This document shows, piece after piece, positions 8,000-16,608 of a DNA stretch of 64,000 bases. Under the pieces are notes generated by a model. The model was not told the DNA's origin, ran no database searches, and saw nothing but the letters and a program-made list of their open reading frames with translations. Numbering within the stretch: the stretch's first letter is position 1; every line of letters starts with the position of its first letter. The DNA comes from Longimicrobium terrae (GTDB taxonomy: Bacteria; Gemmatimonadota; Gemmatimonadetes; Longimicrobiales; Longimicrobiaceae): assembly GCF_014202995.1 (NCBI RefSeq), contig NZ_JACHIA010000012.1:125869-189868 (forward strand), in the 5' to 3' direction. The translations under genes were made by a program, and so were the position numbers.

Positions 8000-8768
8000 G
8001 GGAGGGTAGTGCGGTTGTGCGTTGTGGTGGTGCGGAGATGGACAGAAGGCCGAGCGGGCGTGGCAGTCGGCACGTGGAGCGCCGGGTCCTGCGGAGATCG
8101 AGCGGCCGATCGGCGACGGCGCGGGGGACGCGCGCATGCTGACCCAGCGATACGGAGCCTGCTACGGTGTTAGATGAACATAATCAGTGTTTAAACATCT
8201 GGCAACGATGAAGTGCCCCCCAGCGCTGCTGGTAATCGACGCCCCGCAGCGTGCCTGTCCGTGTGACGAACCCACTCCGCCGCTCCGAACCGCGCGACCG
8301 GAGCCGCAATCCGCCGCCGCGCTGAGGTCTCCCTTTCTCCCGCGGAGCGGGGGAGAGGGCCGGGGAGAGGGGGCCTCTCCGCGCATCGGCACGATCCGGG
8401 GCGAGATGAAGTTGCCGTTCCCCCCTCTCCGTGCGGGCAGTTTGCACGGGGAGGGGCCGGGGGAGGGGCCTCCCAGCCCGGCGTCAAGCGAAGATCGGCG
8501 GCCCCTCATTCTTCCGGAGCCCAAGAGGACTCGAGGATCATTCGATCTGCTCCCGAATCCGCCGCAGATCGTCCACTGTTCCGCGAAGCGTGTCCGAGAA
8601 TGTGGACACGATTACGATGCAGCCGACTGCCCCTCATCAACCAAGTCATTCCGCGAAAACAAGTTGGCGTTTAGATTGTGCCCGGTACGCCGAATGCCCT
8701 GCACCGCCCCGGCAGTCCTCCCCGCCGTCCGTCCGTACCCGATCCAAGTAGAAGAAGCGGAGATCCAC
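8000..8768. repeat. Long non-coding region with dispersed repeat R2
   Basis: This 769-nt stretch holds no supportable gene. At about 8327-8376 there is a purine-rich self-complementary block. At 8424-8484 there is a copy of repeat R2 (CCCCTCTCCGTGC ... GTTTGCACGGGGAGGGG), also found at 53482-53545. A relatively AT-rich island at about 8165-8215 and the last 150 nt before 8769 are the likeliest promoter zones for the divergent neighbours. Confidence 0.6.
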
Positions 8769-9398
8769 ATGACTACTCGTGCCCGCAGCATCCGCCGCGC
8801 CGCGCTGCTCGTCGCAGGAACCCTGGTGGTTTCGGCGGGATGCGCCACGCAGGTCACCCGCGTGAACCCCGACCAGCAGATCGACCTCAGCGGCCGGTGG
8901 AACGACACCGACAGCCGCCTGGTGGCCGATGCGCTCATCAGCGAAAGCTTCGACGCGGAAAGCGGCGGCGACTGGGCCGCGCGCTACATGGAGGCGCACG
9001 GCGGCCGCCGTCCCACCGTCATCGTGGGCTCCGTCCGCAACGGCAGCATGGAGCACATTTCCGTCGGCACCTTCGTGCGCGAGATCGAGCGCGCGTACCT
9101 GAACAGCGGGCAGGTGCAGGTGGTGGCCAGCAGCGAAGAGCGCGGCGAAGTGCGCGCCGAGCGTGAGGACCAGCAGGAAAACGCCACCGCCGACACCCGC
9201 GCCCGGCTGGCCCGCGAGCGCGGTGCGCAGTTCATGCTGCAGGGCGACATCCAGTCCATCGAGGACCGCGAAGCCGGCCGCCGCGTGCTCTACTACCAGG
9301 TGGACGCCACGCTGGTGGACATCGAGACCAACGAAAAGGTCTGGACCGGGCAGCACCGCATCAAGAAGATGGTGGAGCGTCCCCGCCTCCGCTTCTAA
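8769..9398 (+). CDS. lpoB: LpoB-type penicillin-binding-protein activator lipoprotein
   Basis: Residues 1-25 form a lipoprotein signal (LLVAGTLVVSAGC), with Cys as the lipidation site. The mature part begins with QQIDLSGRWNDTDSRLVADAL, the hallmark of the LpoB/COG3417 family, then TVIVGSVRNGSMEHI and FMLQGDIQSIEDREAGRRVLYYQVDATLVDIETNEKVW, which match the conserved fold. In E. coli LpoB activates PBP1b from the outer membrane; here the partner is unknown. The start at 8769 has GGAG upstream. It is first of three lipoprotein genes; the next starts 16 nt downstream. The 209-aa length is normal for the family. Confidence 0.88.
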   Translation: MTTRARSIRRAALLVAGTLVVSAGCATQVTRVNPDQQIDLSGRWNDTDSRLVADALISESFDAESGGDWAARYMEAHGGRRPTVIVGSVRNGSMEHISVGTFVREIERAYLNSGQVQVVASSEERGEVRAEREDQQENATADTRARLARERGAQFMLQGDIQSIEDREAGRRVLYYQVDATLVDIETNEKVWTGQHRIKKMVERPRLRF

Positions 9399-9413
9399 CC
9401 GCACGGAGCGATC

Positions 9414-10217
9414 ATGATCAAGCCCCTCTCTCTGGCCGCCCTGCTGGTGGCCGCCGCGGCCTGCGCACCGCGCATGGAGCCCGTGCGCCCCATCTACCGC
9501 AACGGCCAGGTGGTTCCGCGCACCAGCGACGCCACGGTGGACGACGCCCGGCTGGATGGCGAGGCCCGCCGCCGCGACGCGCGGGTCCAGGCGGACGCCA
9601 GCGCCGAAGCCGCGCTGGCGCAGTGCACCGCCGCCACCTGCGACGCCCTCACCCGCGGCGAACTGGCGGTGGGGATGACCCGCGACCAGGTATTCGCCGC
9701 CACCGGCACCACCCCGGCGGCGTGGGAAGAGCGCGCGGGCGGGCGGATGACGACGCTGTCCGCGCTGGACGGCGTGCGCGTGGGCGACGCCGTGGCTCCC
9801 GTGGCGATGGTGACGCTGGAAGACGGCCGCGTGCGCAGCTACGCCTACCGCGAGCCGCAGGGCCTGCGCCTGGTCGCCTCGCCCGCGGATGCGGGCGCGC
9901 GGGGCACGGCCCGGGCGCGCGCCGCCGCCCTGCTGCGCGACGGCGACGAACTGGCGCTGGCCGGCCGCTTCACCGCCGCGCTGGACCGGTACGACCGCGC
10001 GGACGTGGTCGACATCGACAACCCGGAAACCACCATCCGCATCGCCCGCGCGCTCGACAAGCTGCTGCGCCCGCGCGAGGCCGAGATCCGCTATCAGCTG
10101 TTCCTGCACCAGATGAACCTGGAAACGATCCGCGCGCAGGGCGAAGCGTACGCCCACCTGGGCGCCGCCATCGTGGAGGCGCGCGAGCGGCTGATCGTGC
10201 TGGAACGCGGTCGATGA
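9414..10217 (+). CDS. Lipoprotein, TPR-like, middle gene of the LpoB operon
   Basis: A lipoprotein signal (MIKPLSLAALLVAAAACAP) is followed by a domain with two cysteines (AQCTAATCDALTRGE) and a GMTRDQVFAATG segment typical of SmpA/OmlA-like or lipoprotein-folding domains. The C-terminal part (about 165-265) is helical and reads like two TPR-type repeats. No specific function is recognised. It overlaps the next gene by 4 nt (ATGA), so the two are translationally coupled. Association with the LpoB homologue suggests an envelope or peptidoglycan role; that is inference. Confidence 0.75.
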   Translation: MIKPLSLAALLVAAAACAPRMEPVRPIYRNGQVVPRTSDATVDDARLDGEARRRDARVQADASAEAALAQCTAATCDALTRGELAVGMTRDQVFAATGTTPAAWEERAGGRMTTLSALDGVRVGDAVAPVAMVTLEDGRVRSYAYREPQGLRLVASPADAGARGTARARAAALLRDGDELALAGRFTAALDRYDRADVVDIDNPETTIRIARALDKLLRPREAEIRYQLFLHQMNLETIRAQGEAYAHLGAAIVEARERLIVLERGR

Positions 10218-11890
10218 ACATCGCGCGGCGCACCCGTCCCGTGCTCGCCGCCGCCGCGCTCGCGGCGGCGCTGGGGGCGTGCGCGCCCGGCCACGGGCTG
10301 CCCTCCATGCCCGCGCCGGAAACGCTGCCGCCCGGGTCGCCGCTGGCCAGCCAGACGCTGGCGCCGTGGGACGCGTGGCTGCGGCACTACATGATGACGG
10401 GCCAGGCGGACAGCGCCGTCATCCTGCTGCGGGGCGGCGCCGGGCCGCGCGACGAACTGGTGCGGCGGCTGCAGCTTGCCGTGGTGCTGCACGAGGCCGG
10501 GCGGTGGCGGGAAAGCAACGAGGCGCTGGACTGGGCCGAGGCGGAAACGGAACGCCGCTACACGCGCAGCATTTCGCAGGGCGCGGGGGCGCTGCTGGTG
10601 AACGACGCCTCCATCGCCTACGTGCCGCCGCCGGCCGAGCGCGCCATGCTGCCGTACTACCGCATGCTGAACGACCTGGCGCTGGGCGAGGCGGAGTCGG
10701 CCGCGGTGGAGGGGCGCCGCGCGGGGGCGTACTTCACGCAGCTTCGCGACGCGGACGGGCGCCAGCCCTGCGTGGGCGAGGGGCTGGTGGAGTACCTGGC
10801 CGGCATCAGCTTCGGGCAGGCGGGCGCGGCGCAGGACGCGCTGGTCTCCTTTCGCCAGGCGGAGCGCGCGTTCGACGACTGCCCGGGCGCGGGCGCGCCG
10901 GCGGACCTGGGCGCGCGGCTGTACGCGGCCGCGCGGCGGACGGGCGTAGCGGCCGTGGCGGATTCCGCCGCGCGCCGGTACCGCCTTTCCGCCGCTCCGG
11001 CCGACACCGCCGCGGGCGAGGTCGTGGTGATGGTGCAGCATGGATGGGTGGCGCACCGCTCCAACGCCGACCTGCACGTTCCCATCTTTGCCGCGCAGGC
11101 GGACGGCCTGTCGAACGGGGATCCCGCGGCGCTGGTGGATCTGCTGCTGCACACGGCGGAAAACCTGGTGGAACAGGCGCAGTGGGGCGAATCGTGGGAA
11201 GAGCATCCCGTGCAGCAGGTGGCGGATGCGCTGGACGGCGCCTACATCATGAAGCTGGCATGGCCCGTCTACCGGCTGGAGTCGTGCTCGGCGCAGGACG
11301 TCCGCGTGGTGATTGGCGGTGACACGGTGAACGCGCCGGTGGCGGGCGACCTGTCCTCCGCCGTGCTCGCCCGCTGGGAGGGCACGCGCGCCTCGGCGCT
11401 GGGGCGGATGATGCTGCGCGGTACGGCCAAGTACCTGGCCACGCGCGCCATCGAACGCAAGGCGGAAAAGGAGGGCGGCGAAGAGGTGGGATGGCTGGCG
11501 GGGCGCCTGGCCAACTTCGCGGGCAACCGGCTGGAGCGGGCGGATACGCGAAGCTGGTCGCTGCTTCCGGACCGCGTCTCCGTCGCGCGGATCTCGCTTC
11601 ACCCGGGCGAGCATGATGTGCGCATCGAGGTGATGGGCGACGACGGCGAGACGCGGTGGATCGACGTCGGCACCGTGACCGTGCGCGCGGGCCAGACGAG
11701 CGTCGTCGCGCAGCGCGTGTGGGGCGGGGAGATGGGCGACCTGGCGACGCGCTCGCCGCAGATGCGCGAAGCCCACGCCCGCCGCGAGTCTGCGCCCGCC
11801 GACACGGTTCCCGCCGTGGACGCTCAGCCCGCCGGAGCCGCGGCCCCGATGGAAGTGGCGTCCAAGGCCAAGTCATCCACCGAGCCCTGA
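10214..11890 (+). CDS. COG3014-like TPR lipoprotein
   Basis: The start ATG overlaps the upstream stop. A lipoprotein signal (LAAALGACAP) leads into a helical region with YYRMLNDLALGEAESAAVEGRRA, then VVVMVQHGWVAHRSNADLHVPIF and, near the C-terminus, a block ending ADTRSWSLLPDRVSVARISLHPGEHDV. This order resembles COG3014, an uncharacterised family that co-occurs with LpoB/COG3417 in other bacteria, which supports the assignment. The length is 558 aa. The terminator at 11909-11940 ends the operon. The likely role is as an envelope-associated partner in peptidoglycan synthesis control (inference). Confidence 0.75.
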   Translation: MNIARRTRPVLAAAALAAALGACAPGHGLPSMPAPETLPPGSPLASQTLAPWDAWLRHYMMTGQADSAVILLRGGAGPRDELVRRLQLAVVLHEAGRWRESNEALDWAEAETERRYTRSISQGAGALLVNDASIAYVPPPAERAMLPYYRMLNDLALGEAESAAVEGRRAGAYFTQLRDADGRQPCVGEGLVEYLAGISFGQAGAAQDALVSFRQAERAFDDCPGAGAPADLGARLYAAARRTGVAAVADSAARRYRLSAAPADTAAGEVVVMVQHGWVAHRSNADLHVPIFAAQADGLSNGDPAALVDLLLHTAENLVEQAQWGESWEEHPVQQVADALDGAYIMKLAWPVYRLESCSAQDVRVVIGGDTVNAPVAGDLSSAVLARWEGTRASALGRMMLRGTAKYLATRAIERKAEKEGGEEVGWLAGRLANFAGNRLERADTRSWSLLPDRVSVARISLHPGEHDVRIEVMGDDGETRWIDVGTVTVRAGQTSVVAQRVWGGEMGDLATRSPQMREAHARRESAPADTVPAVDAQPAGAAAPMEVASKAKSSTEP

Positions 11891-11908
11891 TCCGCTTCTT
11901 GATGGACG

Positions 11909-11940
11909 AAAAGGCCGCCTCGCGAGTGAGGCGGCCTTTT
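11909..11940 (+). terminator. Rho-independent terminator of the lipoprotein operon
   Basis: A 13-bp perfect stem with a 6-nt loop ends in TTTT, 18 nt after the stop codon of the third lipoprotein gene. Confidence 0.88.
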
Positions 11941-11958
11941 GCGTTTTCCATGATCCGC

Positions 11959-12171
11959 AACTGCATCTCACGCGGAGGCCGCGGGGGTGCACGGGGGTCG
12001 CGGAGGAAACAGAAACAAACGGCAGGGCAGAAGCAGGAGATCACATTCGATGAATCGCGATCGAACATACCCCTGTCCGATCTCCCTCCCGCCCCTCCCT
12101 GCGTAACCTCTGGTTCCCGTGCTGTCCCCGCGACCTCCGCGACCGCCGCGACCTCCGCGTGAGATGCAGTT
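11959..12171. repeat. Long imperfect palindrome R4, copy 1 (213 nt)
   Basis: The outer arms are inverted copies of AACTGCATCTCACGCGGAGG (left arm at 11959, right arm ending 12171). Inside, CGCGG-rich arms pair again. It belongs with the elements at 24543-24781 and 49021-49261, which have AACTGCCGTTTCACACGGAG arms. It lies about 20 nt after a terminator. Confidence 0.75.
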
Positions 12172-12294
12172 AGCACGGTTTGCGCAAAGTGGACCCCGAG
12201 GACCCCGATCGCTGCTGGTGCGGAGCGGGCCACGGAGATGCAGTCCCACACGCGACGCCGTTCCTGCGCAATCCAGACCGAGACAGAGAAGATC

Positions 12295-12951
12295 ATGACG
12301 AAACTCGCCCTGCTGCTTGTCGCGGGCCTGCTGGCCGCCGCGCCGGAGGTGGACGCGCGGCAGATCCAGAGCCGTCCCGTGCAGCGCGGCGCACTTCCCC
12401 GCCAAGCCGCGATCCGCGGCAACCTGGTGCTGGCGCGCGAATGGACGGATCGGGGAGGACGGAATTTCCTCGTGCTGTCGCGCACGCCGGAAGCGACGAG
12501 CCGCGCGCGCTGCGACGGCTCCGACCGGTGCATCGACCGCGAACTGTACGCCTACCACTACGTTCAGCGCGGAAACACCTACGCACTGCTCTGGTCGGCG
12601 ACGGACTTCGTGCGCGGCTGCGAGTTCGACCTGGAACTCAAGTTCAATCCCCGCTCCGTGGCCGTCACCGACCTGGATGCGGACGGCACGGCGGAAACCT
12701 CGTTCATGTACGCGCGGGGCTGCCGCAGCGATGTATCGCAACTGGAGATGAAGCTGATCATGCACGAGGGCGCCACCAAGTACGCCCTCCGCGGATCCAG
12801 CGATCTGATGACAGAGATCGGCGCGCAGTTCGGCACCAGCAGGATGACGATCGATCCATCGTTCAACGCGGCTCCGCCATCGTTCCGTGCCTTCGCCGTG
12901 CAGCAGTGGAACCGCTTCAAACGCGAGATGACCTGGCCCGCGGACGGGTGA
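12295..12951 (+). CDS. Secreted hypothetical protein, M949_RS01915-like
   Basis: Start MTKLALLLVAGLLAAAPEVDA is a signal peptide, with a GAGA-type site upstream. The mature protein has ELYAYHYVQRGNTYALLW, a DFVRGCEFDLELKF segment, then VTDLDADGTAETSFMYARGC and MKLIMHEGATKYALRG. This order resembles the family named M949_RS01915 surface polysaccharide biosynthesis protein. The name is historical, and I would not infer a role in polysaccharide. The acidic DLDADGTAE stretch is FG-GAP or calcium-site-like. Four cysteines (in ARCDGSDRC, RGC and RGC) could pair in the periplasm. The length is 218 aa. Confidence 0.65.
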   Translation: MTKLALLLVAGLLAAAPEVDARQIQSRPVQRGALPRQAAIRGNLVLAREWTDRGGRNFLVLSRTPEATSRARCDGSDRCIDRELYAYHYVQRGNTYALLWSATDFVRGCEFDLELKFNPRSVAVTDLDADGTAETSFMYARGCRSDVSQLEMKLIMHEGATKYALRGSSDLMTEIGAQFGTSRMTIDPSFNAAPPSFRAFAVQQWNRFKREMTWPADG

Positions 12952-13022
12952 TTGCCGGCCGGTCATCCTGATCCCGGACGCAGAATGGGCGCGTCTACGA
13001 TGATGAACCCGCGGATGAAGAG

Positions 13023-13053
13023 AGGGCCGGCACCCGCGACGGGTGCCGGCCCT
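13023..13053. terminator. Bidirectional hairpin terminator
   Basis: A 13-bp perfect stem (AGGGCCGGCACCC arm) closes a 5-nt loop between two convergent genes. Confidence 0.8.
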
Positions 13054-13076
13054 TCGTCCGGTACATTCTGCCGCGT

Positions 13077-14327
13077 CTACCGTCCCCGGCCCAGGCGGAG
13101 GTGCGCGGCGGCGAACTCCCCCGCGGCCAGCGCGCCCACGATGCTGATCTCACCGGCGAGTGCCACGGCGGCGCAGATCTCGGCGAACCGGTCCGCGCGG
13201 CCCTCGCCCACGCAGTCCAGAATCGACAGGCACTCGCGCGCCGTCGGCAGGCGCGTGCCGCCGCCCACCGTGCCCACGATCAGGTTGGGCAGCGTGAGCG
13301 CGACGTACAATCCGCCGTCACGCACTTCCATCCGCAGTACGCCCACGCTGGCCTCACCCACGCACGCCACGTCCTGCCCGCAGGCCAGGAACAGCGCGGC
13401 GAGCGCGTTGGCAACATGGCTGCTGGCGCCCGTGGCGCCCGCCTGCACCCCGCCGATCATCCCCATCCGCCAGCAGTCGCACATGCGCTCGGGCGTGGTA
13501 CGCAGGCCGCGCATCACCAGCGCGCGCGGCAGGAGCGCCTCCGCGGTCACGCGGCGGCCGCGGGTGCGCAGGAACCCGGCGCTGGTGGCCTTCTTGTCGC
13601 CGCTGAGGTTGGATTCCACGAACCAGTACTCCGGCGCCACCGGCGTGCGCTCCAGGATGTCGGCGCAGATGGCGGCGGCGGCGAACGTCACCATGTTCTG
13701 CCCCGCCGCGTCGCCCGTGGTGAAGCCGAGCAGCAGGTAGACGCGGTTGGCCTCCACGTAGGCGCGCATGTCCGTGAGCCGCGCGAAGCGGGAGCCGCGA
13801 GCCGCCACCGCGCGGAACGCATCGCCCTGCTCCGCCGCCCACGCGGCGAATCCGGCGGCCTGCGCCAGCGTGGCGAACGCGAAGGCCGGCGCGCGCTGCA
13901 CCTGCTGGTCCGTCATCACGCACGACACGCCGCCCGCGCGGGAAAGGAGGCGCGCGCCGCGGTCGTAGCTGGCCACCAGCGCGCCTTCGGACGTGGCGAG
14001 CGGCACGTACACGTCGTCGCGGACGTGCATTCCGTTGATGCGCAGCGGCCCGATGAGCCCCACCGGCACCTGCGCCATCCCGATGAAGTGCTCGATGTTG
14101 CCGCGGTACGCCGCGGCGTCCACCGGCCCGCCGCGGCCGGCCAGGTGAGGCACGTCCACGCCGCGGCCGCGCAGAAAGGCGAGGCGCCGCTCCTGCCCCG
14201 CCGCGCTCCAGTCCAGCGGCGCGGGAACGCGCGGCGGAACGGGGCGTTCGCCGCGCTGCACGGCGCGAAGGCGTTCCCACTCGTGGTCCGGACCCGGACT
14301 GCCCATCGATGATCTGGAATTCAACAT
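13077..14327 (-). CDS. hmgA: Hydroxymethylglutaryl-CoA reductase (mevalonate pathway)
   Basis: Forms mevalonate from HMG-CoA. Family blocks are present in order: NIEHFIGMAQVPVGLIGPL (about 84), LATSEGALVASYDRGAR with the catalytic Glu, ESNLSGDKKATSAGF with the catalytic Lys pair, FTTGDAAGQNMVT with the conserved Asp, and a C-terminal CVGEASVGVLRMEVRDG. The GDAAGQNM block deviates from the usual GDAMGMNM/DAMGAN, so this may be a divergent subclass. The length of 416 aa fits bacterial enzymes. The start at 14327 lacks a clear ribosome site; ATG at the MGSPGPDHEW position is an alternative. No other mevalonate genes are adjacent. Confidence 0.88.
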   Translation of the reverse strand: MLNSRSSMGSPGPDHEWERLRAVQRGERPVPPRVPAPLDWSAAGQERRLAFLRGRGVDVPHLAGRGGPVDAAAYRGNIEHFIGMAQVPVGLIGPLRINGMHVRDDVYVPLATSEGALVASYDRGARLLSRAGGVSCVMTDQQVQRAPAFAFATLAQAAGFAAWAAEQGDAFRAVAARGSRFARLTDMRAYVEANRVYLLLGFTTGDAAGQNMVTFAAAAICADILERTPVAPEYWFVESNLSGDKKATSAGFLRTRGRRVTAEALLPRALVMRGLRTTPERMCDCWRMGMIGGVQAGATGASSHVANALAALFLACGQDVACVGEASVGVLRMEVRDGGLYVALTLPNLIVGTVGGGTRLPTARECLSILDCVGEGRADRFAEICAAVALAGEISIVGALAAGEFAAAHLRLGRGR

Positions 14328-14532
14328 GCGTTAAGTCTGTCGCCCCCGCCCCCGCTCCGCCAGTTCCCGACTGAACGCCGCTCATCCAGCAACTCTGTTT
14401 CTTCCGATTCCACGCAGGAGCCGCCGCGCCAGAACCGGCACGCATCCAGCCGCGATCAAGGAGTTACGGCTGGATAGGCGAACGCGCGGTAGGCATCCAG
14501 ACGAGACTCGGGATTCCAAGGTTTCGGAGACA

Positions 14533-14688
14533 ATGCTCGTGATGATGACGATCCGCGGAGCAACGGCAGATTTCGGCGCCGATCCGCGAGTCTCAGCGGA
14601 TCGCCAAGTCTGCCCCGATCCCCGAGTCACTGCCGATCCCCGAGTCTGCCGCGATCCCCGAGTCTCAGCCGATCCCCGACTCTCCTGA
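14533..14688 (+). CDS. Possible 51-aa hexapeptide-repeat peptide (DPRVSA units)
   Basis: A short frame starts at ATG 14533 with GGAG 5 nt upstream and ends exactly with the last unit of an 18-bp tandem repeat. After MLVMMTIRGATADFGA it encodes six hexapeptides: DPRVSA, DRQVCP, DPRVTA, DPRVCR, DPRVSA and DPRLS-stop. Because the unit is a multiple of three, the frame is kept open by the repeat itself, so coding is not proven. It resembles nothing I know. Confidence 0.3.
   Translation: MLVMMTIRGATADFGADPRVSADRQVCPDPRVTADPRVCRDPRVSADPRLS
14581..14688. repeat. Tandem repeat, 18 bp x 6
   Basis: Six head-to-tail units of exactly 18 nt with consensus GATCCCCGAGTCTCAGCC (the first starts at 14581, the last ends at 14688). 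Units 3 to 5 are the best conserved and the outer units are degenerate. It lies in the 750-nt gap between the HMG-CoA reductase and GntR genes. Confidence 0.9.
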
Positions 14689-14775
14689 GCGAATGAATCC
14701 GCCGCTCTACAGCGGGAACCCCCGACACCTGGCCGCTGACGCGTCCAGGTTCGGGGCTTCAACTGCGTCGAAGAT
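14684..14775 (+). repeat. Dispersed repeat R1, copy 1
   Basis: Begins CCTGAGCGAATGAATCCGCC, passes GCGGGAACCCCCGAC and ends near GGGGCTTCAACTGCGTC. Other copies are at 52426-52512 (+), 52665-52748 (-) and 59908-59990 (+). CCCCGA and TCGGGG inside allow a hairpin. Confidence 0.8.
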
Positions 14776-14844
14776 CGCTCCCCGGATGAATCTCGTGCCG
14801 GACAGCCACCTCCGCGCCAAACTATCCGATCGGCACCAAACTGG

Positions 14845-14930
14845 GGTGTGCTCCCTCTCCCACATCCGTTCGTGGGAGAGGGTCGTCGTGCGCAGCACGC
14901 GGGGTGAGGGCCACACCCCGCCGCCGCCCC
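14845..14930 (+). repeat. Dispersed repeat R3, copy 1
   Basis: Contains CTCTCCCACATCCGTTCGTG followed by GGGAGAGGG and a GTCGTCGTGCGCAGCACGCG block ending GGTGAGGGCCACAC. An inverted partial copy lies at about 63903-63945. The rest of the gap up to 15078 shows no gene. Confidence 0.7.
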
Positions 14931-15078
14931 CAATCCGGCCGAACACACCGATCCATCCCCGATCCATCCCCCAACCCATCCACCTCGCCCTCGGCGCGAA
15001 TCCCGCGCCGCACTGGCCTTCCGCCCCACGGCGCCGCATGATACAGAGGACCGGCCACCGCGACCCGCTGATCCATCC

Positions 15079-15447
15079 ATGTTCCACATCGACCCGACCG
15101 ATCCCACCCCGGTGGAGGCACAGCTCGTACGCACGGTGCGCAGCGCCATCGGCGCCGGGCTGCTTTCACCCGGCGACGTTCTGCCCACCACGCGGCAGCT
15201 TTCCGTGGATCTGCGCGTGGGGGTGAACGCCGTGGCGCGCGGCTACGCGGAACTGGAACGGCAGCAGGTGCTCGAAACCCGGTCCGGGGTGGGCATCGTA
15301 GTGCGGGCGTCGCCCGACGACATGCAGCGCGCCGACCTGGTGGCGGAACTGAGCGCGCTGGAAGACACCCTTCTTCGGGAGGCCGCGGCGCTGGGCTTTT
15401 CGCTCGACGACGTGATCATTCACCTGGACAGCCGGCGAACCCGGTGA
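15079..15447 (+). CDS. GntR-family (YtrA-type) transcriptional regulator
   Basis: At 122 aa this is a short GntR protein: a winged helix (about residues 8-76, with LLSPGDVLPTTRQLSVDLRV and AVARGYAELERQQVLETRSG) and only about 45 C-terminal residues that form helices, as in the YtrA subfamily. It lacks an effector domain of FadR or HutC type. The SPFH gene follows after 10 nt, so it probably regulates its own operon. The first ATG at 15079 is used; the preceding bases show no strong ribosome site. Confidence 0.9.
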   Translation: MFHIDPTDPTPVEAQLVRTVRSAIGAGLLSPGDVLPTTRQLSVDLRVGVNAVARGYAELERQQVLETRSGVGIVVRASPDDMQRADLVAELSALEDTLLREAAALGFSLDDVIIHLDSRRTR

Positions 15448-15457
15448 GGAGCCGAAG

Positions 15458-16450
15458 ATGGCGGGCACCGACGTAACCCCGTTCACCTCCAACAACACGC
15501 CCGTCGTGCAGGCCCGGCCGCCGCGCGGCAACATCCTGGGCACGCTGTCGCTCATCATCCCCACGGCCATCGGCGGCGCCATGGCTGTGGCCGTCGCCGA
15601 GCCGCTGGCGATGGTGGCGGGCGCGGCGGTGGGGCTCATCGCCATGTTCTCGCCCAAGATCGCGTCGCAGTGGGAGCGCGCCGTGGTCCTCAAGTGGGGG
15701 CGGTACGACGGCGTGCGCGGCCCCGGCGTGTTCTGGGTGATCCCCGGAATGCACACGGTTGCCGCCTGGATCGACCACCGCACCGTCGCCACCTCGTTCG
15801 CCGCGGAGCAGACGCTCACCATGGACGCCGTGCCGGTGAACGTGGATGCCGTGCTCTTCTGGACGGTGTTCGACGCGCAGAAAGCCGCGCTGGAGGTGCA
15901 GGACTACCAGCAGGCCGTAAGCTGGGCCGCGCAGACCGCGCTCCGCGACATCATCGGCCGCACCTCGCTTTCGGAGCTGCTGGCCGGGCGCGAAAAGATC
16001 GAGCAGGAGCTGCAGGCGCTCATTGACCGGCGCACCAATCCGTGGGGCGTCTCCGTCCATTCGGTGGAGATGCGCGATGTGGTGATTCCCGCCTCGCTGC
16101 AGGACGCCATGTCCCGCCAGGCGCAGGCCGCGCGGGAAAAGCAGGCGCGCATCATCCTGGGCGAGGCCGAGGTGGAAATCGCCAAGCTCTTTGAAAAGGC
16201 GGCCGAAAGCTACCAGGGCAACCCCACGGCGCTGCAGCTTCGGCAGATGAACATCCTGTACGAAGGGCTCAAGCAGAAGGGCGGGATGATGGTGGTGCCC
16301 AGCACCATCGTGGATTCCATGGGGCACGCGGGGATCATGGCCGCCGCGGCGCTCGCCAACCAGCAGTCCGCCGAGAACGCCAAGCCCAGGTCCGAGCCGG
16401 ACCCCGACGTGGCGCTGCGGATCGCGGAAACCAATCTCTTCCCCAGCTGA
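15458..16450 (+). CDS. SPFH/Band 7 (stomatin/slipin-like) membrane protein
   Basis: After a Pro-rich N-terminus there are two hydrophobic stretches (about residues 28-65), then the SPFH domain with AVVLKWGRYDGVRGPGVFWVIPG, TMDAVPVNVDAVLFWTV and an ALRDIIGRTSLSELLAGREKI block typical of slipins. A helical tail (AREKQARIILGEAEVEIAKLFEKAAE) mediates oligomer assembly in the family. The role is as a membrane scaffold; its client is unknown. YtrA-type GntR regulators often sit beside membrane stress operons, which fits the 10-nt spacing. The length of 330 aa is usual. Confidence 0.88.
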   Translation: MAGTDVTPFTSNNTPVVQARPPRGNILGTLSLIIPTAIGGAMAVAVAEPLAMVAGAAVGLIAMFSPKIASQWERAVVLKWGRYDGVRGPGVFWVIPGMHTVAAWIDHRTVATSFAAEQTLTMDAVPVNVDAVLFWTVFDAQKAALEVQDYQQAVSWAAQTALRDIIGRTSLSELLAGREKIEQELQALIDRRTNPWGVSVHSVEMRDVVIPASLQDAMSRQAQAAREKQARIILGEAEVEIAKLFEKAAESYQGNPTALQLRQMNILYEGLKQKGGMMVVPSTIVDSMGHAGIMAAAALANQQSAENAKPRSEPDPDVALRIAETNLFPS

Positions 16451-16460
16451 TCATCCCGCG

Positions 16461-16492
16461 ACAACGGGCCGGCCGCACGGCCGGCCCGTTGT
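16461..16492 (+). terminator. Rho-independent terminator
   Basis: A 14-bp perfect stem with a 4-nt loop lies 10 nt after the SPFH stop codon. Confidence 0.85.
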
Positions 16493-16608
16493 CGTTCCAT
16501 GTCGGGAAATCTCCGGCGCGCCGTCCTCGTCATCCCCATGGCGCCACCCGCGTCGCGCGACGAATCTGCATCATCCCCCTGCGTCCCTTCCCCGCACCCC
16601 GGCCGCCC

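Noticed and set aside
14581..14688. CRISPR array
   Set aside because: Units are contiguous without spacers and there are no cas genes.
14382..15191. Minus-strand frame with GSAETRGS-type repeats
   Set aside because: The repeat unit is a multiple of three so all frames stay open; it also crosses R1, R3 and the start of the GntR gene. The short plus-strand frame has better start signals.
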